Made by a program: the position numbers and the translations under genes
The notes under the pieces: model-generated
What the model saw: only the letters and a program-made list of their open reading frames with translations
Database searches by the model: none
Told to the model about the DNA's origin: nothing
NCBI GenBank assembly: GCA_963976395.1
Contig: CAXBLG010000042.1
Span: forward strand, 1 to 26,994
Length of the DNA: 26,994 nt
Direction of reading: 5' to 3'
Origin: UBA11612 sp963976395
GTDB taxonomy: Bacteria > Pseudomonadota > Alphaproteobacteria > Rhodospirillales > Rhodospirillaceae
Shown: positions 24,501-26,994 of the stretch, piece after piece
Layout of the letters: every line of letters starts with the position of its first letter
How positions within the stretch are numbered: position 1 is the first letter of the stretch

Positions 24501-26994
24501 GTTTGTAGCTAACGGCGGATTTACCGGTCTTCCGCCGGGTCTAAGCGTCCGGGCAATAGACTCAACATATTCTGGCGCGTTCACAAACGGTTCTACCCGA
24601 TCGACTGTTGGTACGGCCACAACCGGCGGCAGTTCCTATTTGTCCGGAGGCACCCAGTCGATCCTTACGGCCGTGGTCAGTGAGAACAACTGGGCAGCTA
24701 GCACCGGCAACTGGTCCACGGCTGGAAACTGGAGCACGGCCTCGGTTCCTGGCATTAGTAGCGTAGTAACCATTGATGGCGTTTCGGCGATTGTCACGCT
24801 CAACAATACGACATCCAATACAGTCGATACGCTGGATCTCACCGACGGTGGTTTTCTTTATGTGGAGGGTGCAGGCACAAGCCTAGCAGTTGTTAGCGAC
24901 GTTTCAATCGGCGCAAGTAACAGTCCAAGTTTGATTGTTCGTGACAGCGCCAGTTTCACAACTAACGCAATTTTCGGCAACTTCGGCCAAATAGACGTCG
25001 GCAACGGCAGTGGTGACGGCACCATTGGCGGATCGGGTACAATCAACAATGACGGCATGATTCTCGCTGCCGCTGGTAGTATCGCCCTGAATATCACCAA
25101 TCAGTCGGGTGGTGTCGTACAAGTAGACAACGCAACTGCGTCGACCTTCACATTCTCAGGAATTTTTACGAACTCCGTAGGAGCCTCGCTAGAAATTTAT
25201 GGCGACTCCACCCATGCCGGTCATGCCACCTTCACAAGCAATCTTATTAATGATGGTGGTATAGTTTTCGACAGTGGGGCCGGCGGCGGTGATGCGCGTC
25301 TAACCATGTCCTCCGGCACCCTGTTCAATACCGGGACAATTACGGTCACGATGACCAGCGGCGGTGCCGGCATACTGGAAGGCAATGTGACGAACACCGG
25401 CTCGGTTCTGATCAACGAAAATTTGAAGCTCGATAGCGGTGAATTCGCGCACAATTCCGGTGGTTCGGTGACCTTCGCCAACACCAAGATGCTGAGCGTC
25501 ACCAACTCGGCTGTGTTCCACGTGAACGGCGGTTCCGTGGACGTGGCGACCCCGGCCAGTGACGTAGCTGATATTGAGTTCGACGCTGGCGGGAAACTGC
25601 GCGTCGACGGCAGTTTCATGATTTCCTCCGATTTCACATACACGTTCAATACGGCGAATGGGGGAATCGAAGGCACGGGGACGCTTGCAAATGACGGCGC
25701 TATAAAGGCGCATGCGGATGTTGCGGTGAGCATTGCGTTTGCAAATAACGCGGGCGCTTTCCTCACTCTCGATTCTGCAGTGAATGGATCTGACTTCACT
25801 TTCGATTTCCTTGCCGGCGGTAGCAATGCCGGAACGGTTAATCTAACCGGATCGTCGGGGTCTTCAGACGATCCGTTCTTTCGCGTGAGCGCAGGGGCTT
25901 TCTCTAACACCGGAACGATGCAGGTTTCGCAAACCGGTAGCGCAGGAAATTTCTGGCTCCAGGTCGGAGCAGGGTTTGCTCTCAGTAACACGGGCACCAT
26001 TGGCTTGGTAAGCGACGCCACTGATCGAAATTTGATTTTCGACGGTGGCGGTACGATAAGCCATTCTGGTGGTGGCGTGCTCTCAATATTGGGAAGCGGT
26101 GGTACGGGAGTGATGCTCAAGGGGGCGACCACTCTGGACCTGAGCGGCGGAACTGTTACCACAGATGGATCCGTTGATCTGACAGTCCGCGACTCCTCGG
26201 TTTTAAATGTGAGTGCAGCGACTTCATTGCCGTCGGGCGTGGAGTTGCGTCTTGGTGATGCGGCGTCGGAAACAGGAATCGTTTCCGGCAGCGCGACACT
26301 CACGATCAACGATGGATTGCTCGTGCAGCATGATTCTGCGCTTTCCGGCAGTGGTTTGATCGTTGATCTCGTGTCGGGGTCGTCGTTGACCATAAATGCT
26401 GGCAAAATCCTGGCAGTAGATGACAACGCCATTCTTAAGCTTGGAATAACGACCGGTATAGCTACGGGCCGAACCATCGCCCTGACCAATAGCGGCGCCA
26501 TCGCGATTGAATCCGGCGCGTCATTTACGGTAAGCGGCGGGACAATCGCCGGCACCGGCACCATCACCAACGACGGCACGTTTACGCTCGATGGTTCAGC
26601 CAGCACGGTGGACATTATCAATACACCCATCGGTACATTTAATACCGTAACGGCGGCTTCGACGGCTGGTGCGCTGAATAATCAGTCTGGCGGCACAGTT
26701 AATATTGATGCCGGCCTGACCCTGTCCGGGACGTTGACCAATGCCGCGAGTTCAACGATCACAATTGATACGACGTCGGCCGGTGCTGCGTTGGATCTGG
26801 AGGCAAACGGCGGCAGCAATGCAGGTACGATCAATCTGTTCGGGCCGTCGGGCACCGGTCCGGGATTGAAGATTTCAGCCGGCGCAACTTTTACCAACAC
26901 CGGAACTCTTCAGATCACCACGGCAGCAAACATCGCCAATCACTGGCTGCGTCTGGAGGCCGGCTCTACGTTCACGAACACGGGCACCATCGGT
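21583..26994 (+). CDS. Giant surface/secreted protein with FecR-like, Calx-beta and beta-helix regions (3'-truncated by window edge)
   Basis: One frame stays open from the stop at 21577 to the window end, over 1800 codons. GTG 21583 is the first usable start but lacks a good ribosome site, and the true start is uncertain. Order (residues from GTG): a leader with SGPDDLRYLVRDFF; a FecR-like module (about 115-235) ending VDTPVATIGIRGT; a Gly/Gln repeat linker (333-412); four Calx-beta domains (about 425-536, 539-655, 657-766, 768-876), each with a GTA..G.DF core; a module with GKWQYSTDSGSSW (about 939) of a type seen in large bacterial adhesins; an NWSTAGNW segment near 1040; and then a long beta-helix-like region rich in NTGTI and NDG turns. 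No classical signal peptide is seen, so type I secretion is plausible (inference). The C-terminus that would settle this lies outside the window. Confidence 0.85.
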   Translation, partial: MAWRYTGSGFGTGISDQSIGPGVRILEIEDGVVAVPDAQVLLHAEFSRAGHDLVLSGPDDLRYLVRDFFNTGRAPDVVSGDTVLFKGDLVATLAGPLAPGQVAQAGASGGAAPIGEVRAITGEVIAIRADGTEVTLTQGAPVFLDDIIETAAGASVGIQFLDETTIALGENGELVLDEYVYDAANLADSNASVSLVQGALSFVSGQIAKGGDDNIKVDTPVATIGIRGTKFFVSFDPVSGQITVLNRAETTPSGQQVVGEIALILPNGTVIGTIGVANTGYQFNPAQTPFPQPVSLTEAQVLAIIGTVEAVVNPIAPQEPDPPQNQGGDQNQGSQDQGGQTQGGQTQGGQGQGGQGQGGQGQGGQGQDGQGQDGQGQGGQTQGGQTQGGQTQGGQTQGGQTQGGQNTGGLTQGNVGTTPTIQPVQLSIGDASVSDSSDSTATFTLTRTGNLSVSVTVIFSLTDGTAKNGEDFGGIGGSVTFAAGQTSQMIDIPIFANARGEPAETFNVSIVSATATGGAQVTISDGTGLGTITSDPPLPTLSINSIAVSDTEAGAADLTVTRTGDLSAASSVEYRLVAGAGGAVAGEDFTDITGVILFAVGENMATISVPILANTTPLTLDNREGDESFTVELLNPTDAVIDQGVGTVTISADPLVGMATFTILADSTVVAEGDQLVVTVMRGGDLAGQVSVDIATLAGTAVAGTDFQGVSSTLIFAAGETVQTITIPIVRDVIVEDPEAFSVVLRDAVGGTIEVGATEITIAADPPLPTLSILGTTVSDTAAGTATFTVTLSTASESPVTVNFATQSGTAIAGSDFGATSGQITFAPGEVSKNIPVSIFADDANEGDQSFTVILSNPSGATIATGLAFGNISADPPPPNNAPSLLSSGLVPSVDTADTDPPGHSISVLFSGQFSDSDAGDVLSGVAVVSNTANPTTEGKWQYSTDSGSSWHDISSVDDSGNGLVLTVATQVRFVANGGFTGLPPGLSVRAIDSTYSGAFTNGSTRSTVGTATTGGSSYLSGGTQSILTAVVSENNWAASTGNWSTAGNWSTASVPGISSVVTIDGVSAIVTLNNTTSNTVDTLDLTDGGFLYVEGAGTSLAVVSDVSIGASNSPSLIVRDSASFTTNAIFGNFGQIDVGNGSGDGTIGGSGTINNDGMILAAAGSIALNITNQSGGVVQVDNATASTFTFSGIFTNSVGASLEIYGDSTHAGHATFTSNLINDGGIVFDSGAGGGDARLTMSSGTLFNTGTITVTMTSGGAGILEGNVTNTGSVLINENLKLDSGEFAHNSGGSVTFANTKMLSVTNSAVFHVNGGSVDVATPASDVADIEFDAGGKLRVDGSFMISSDFTYTFNTANGGIEGTGTLANDGAIKAHADVAVSIAFANNAGAFLTLDSAVNGSDFTFDFLAGGSNAGTVNLTGSSGSSDDPFFRVSAGAFSNTGTMQVSQTGSAGNFWLQVGAGFALSNTGTIGLVSDATDRNLIFDGGGTISHSGGGVLSILGSGGTGVMLKGATTLDLSGGTVTTDGSVDLTVRDSSVLNVSAATSLPSGVELRLGDAASETGIVSGSATLTINDGLLVQHDSALSGSGLIVDLVSGSSLTINAGKILAVDDNAILKLGITTGIATGRTIALTNSGAIAIESGASFTVSGGTIAGTGTITNDGTFTLDGSASTVDIINTPIGTFNTVTAASTAGALNNQSGGTVNIDAGLTLSGTLTNAASSTITIDTTSAGAALDLEANGGSNAGTINLFGPSGTGPGLKISAGATFTNTGTLQITTAANIANHWLRLEAGSTFTNTGTIG
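22579..22818 (+). repeat. 15-bp in-frame tandem repeat encoding a Gly/Gln linker
   Basis: Sixteen 15-base units lie end to end. The 13 units at 22594-22788 are near-identical, with degenerate units on each side. Three unit types occur in blocks: GGQTQ (2 units), GGQGQ (4), DGQGQ (2), then GGQTQ again (5). Since 15 is a multiple of three, gain or loss of units changes linker length without a frameshift. It joins the FecR-like module to the first Calx-beta domain and probably acts as a flexible spacer. Confidence 0.95.

Noticed and set aside
25221..26630. 469-codon ORF on the minus strand
   Set aside because: It lies fully opposite the giant protein frame. Low-complexity Gly/Thr/Ser codons on the + strand leave the reverse frame free of stops, and its translation has no domain or signal.

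Overview
The window looks like chromosomal DNA of a free-living Gram-negative bacterium, probably a proteobacterium. The evidence is lipobox and Sec signal peptides, Shine-Dalgarno spacing, and a DUF3604 / PPIase / HupE-type gene trio of a kind I associate with marine and environmental proteobacteria. GC content is moderate by eye. I cannot fix the class from sequence alone. There is no tRNA, rRNA, transposase, integrase or CRISPR array. No transcriptional regulator gene is visible.

Region 1 (1-14149) is the most striking part. It holds nine head-to-tail paralogous genes of the amidase-signature (AS) family, all on the + strand with short gaps. The first is cut by the window edge. The first five form one subfamily; the four whose N-terminus is visible are lipoproteins with a lipobox Cys followed by Ser. 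The last four form a second subfamily with cleavable Sec signal peptides and no lipobox Cys. All eight complete copies keep the Lys / cis-Ser / Ser catalytic triad with the Ser-Ser spacing fixed at 24 residues. Three stem-loops lie between copies. The array looks like repeated tandem duplication of exported amidases working on a family of amides in the cell envelope; the substrate is unknown.

Region 2 (14194-20056) starts with a convergent, exported metallo-beta-lactamase-fold hydrolase. It is followed by a divergent, tightly spaced + strand set: a DUF3604 (PHP-like metal-dependent) exported protein, a membrane-anchored parvulin-type PPIase, a HupE/UreJ-type membrane protein whose start overlaps the previous stop, and a short-chain dehydrogenase/reductase.

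Region 3 (20057-26994) has an intergenic region with possible regulatory sequence and an exported protein of unknown function. The last gene is very large and still open at the window end (at least about 1800 codons). Its order is a FecR-like module, a perfect 15-bp tandem repeat encoding a Gly/Gln linker, four Calx-beta domains, a bacterial surface-protein module, and a long beta-helix-like repeat region. It looks like a giant secreted or surface protein. Its start codon is unclear because the only nearby in-frame ATG is closed by a stop after five codons.

My inference is that the genes describe an envelope-centred hydrolytic capacity (amidases, MBL hydrolase, PHP-like hydrolase) beside a surface-protein locus. 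No transporter for amide substrates or dedicated regulator is present to prove a single pathway.
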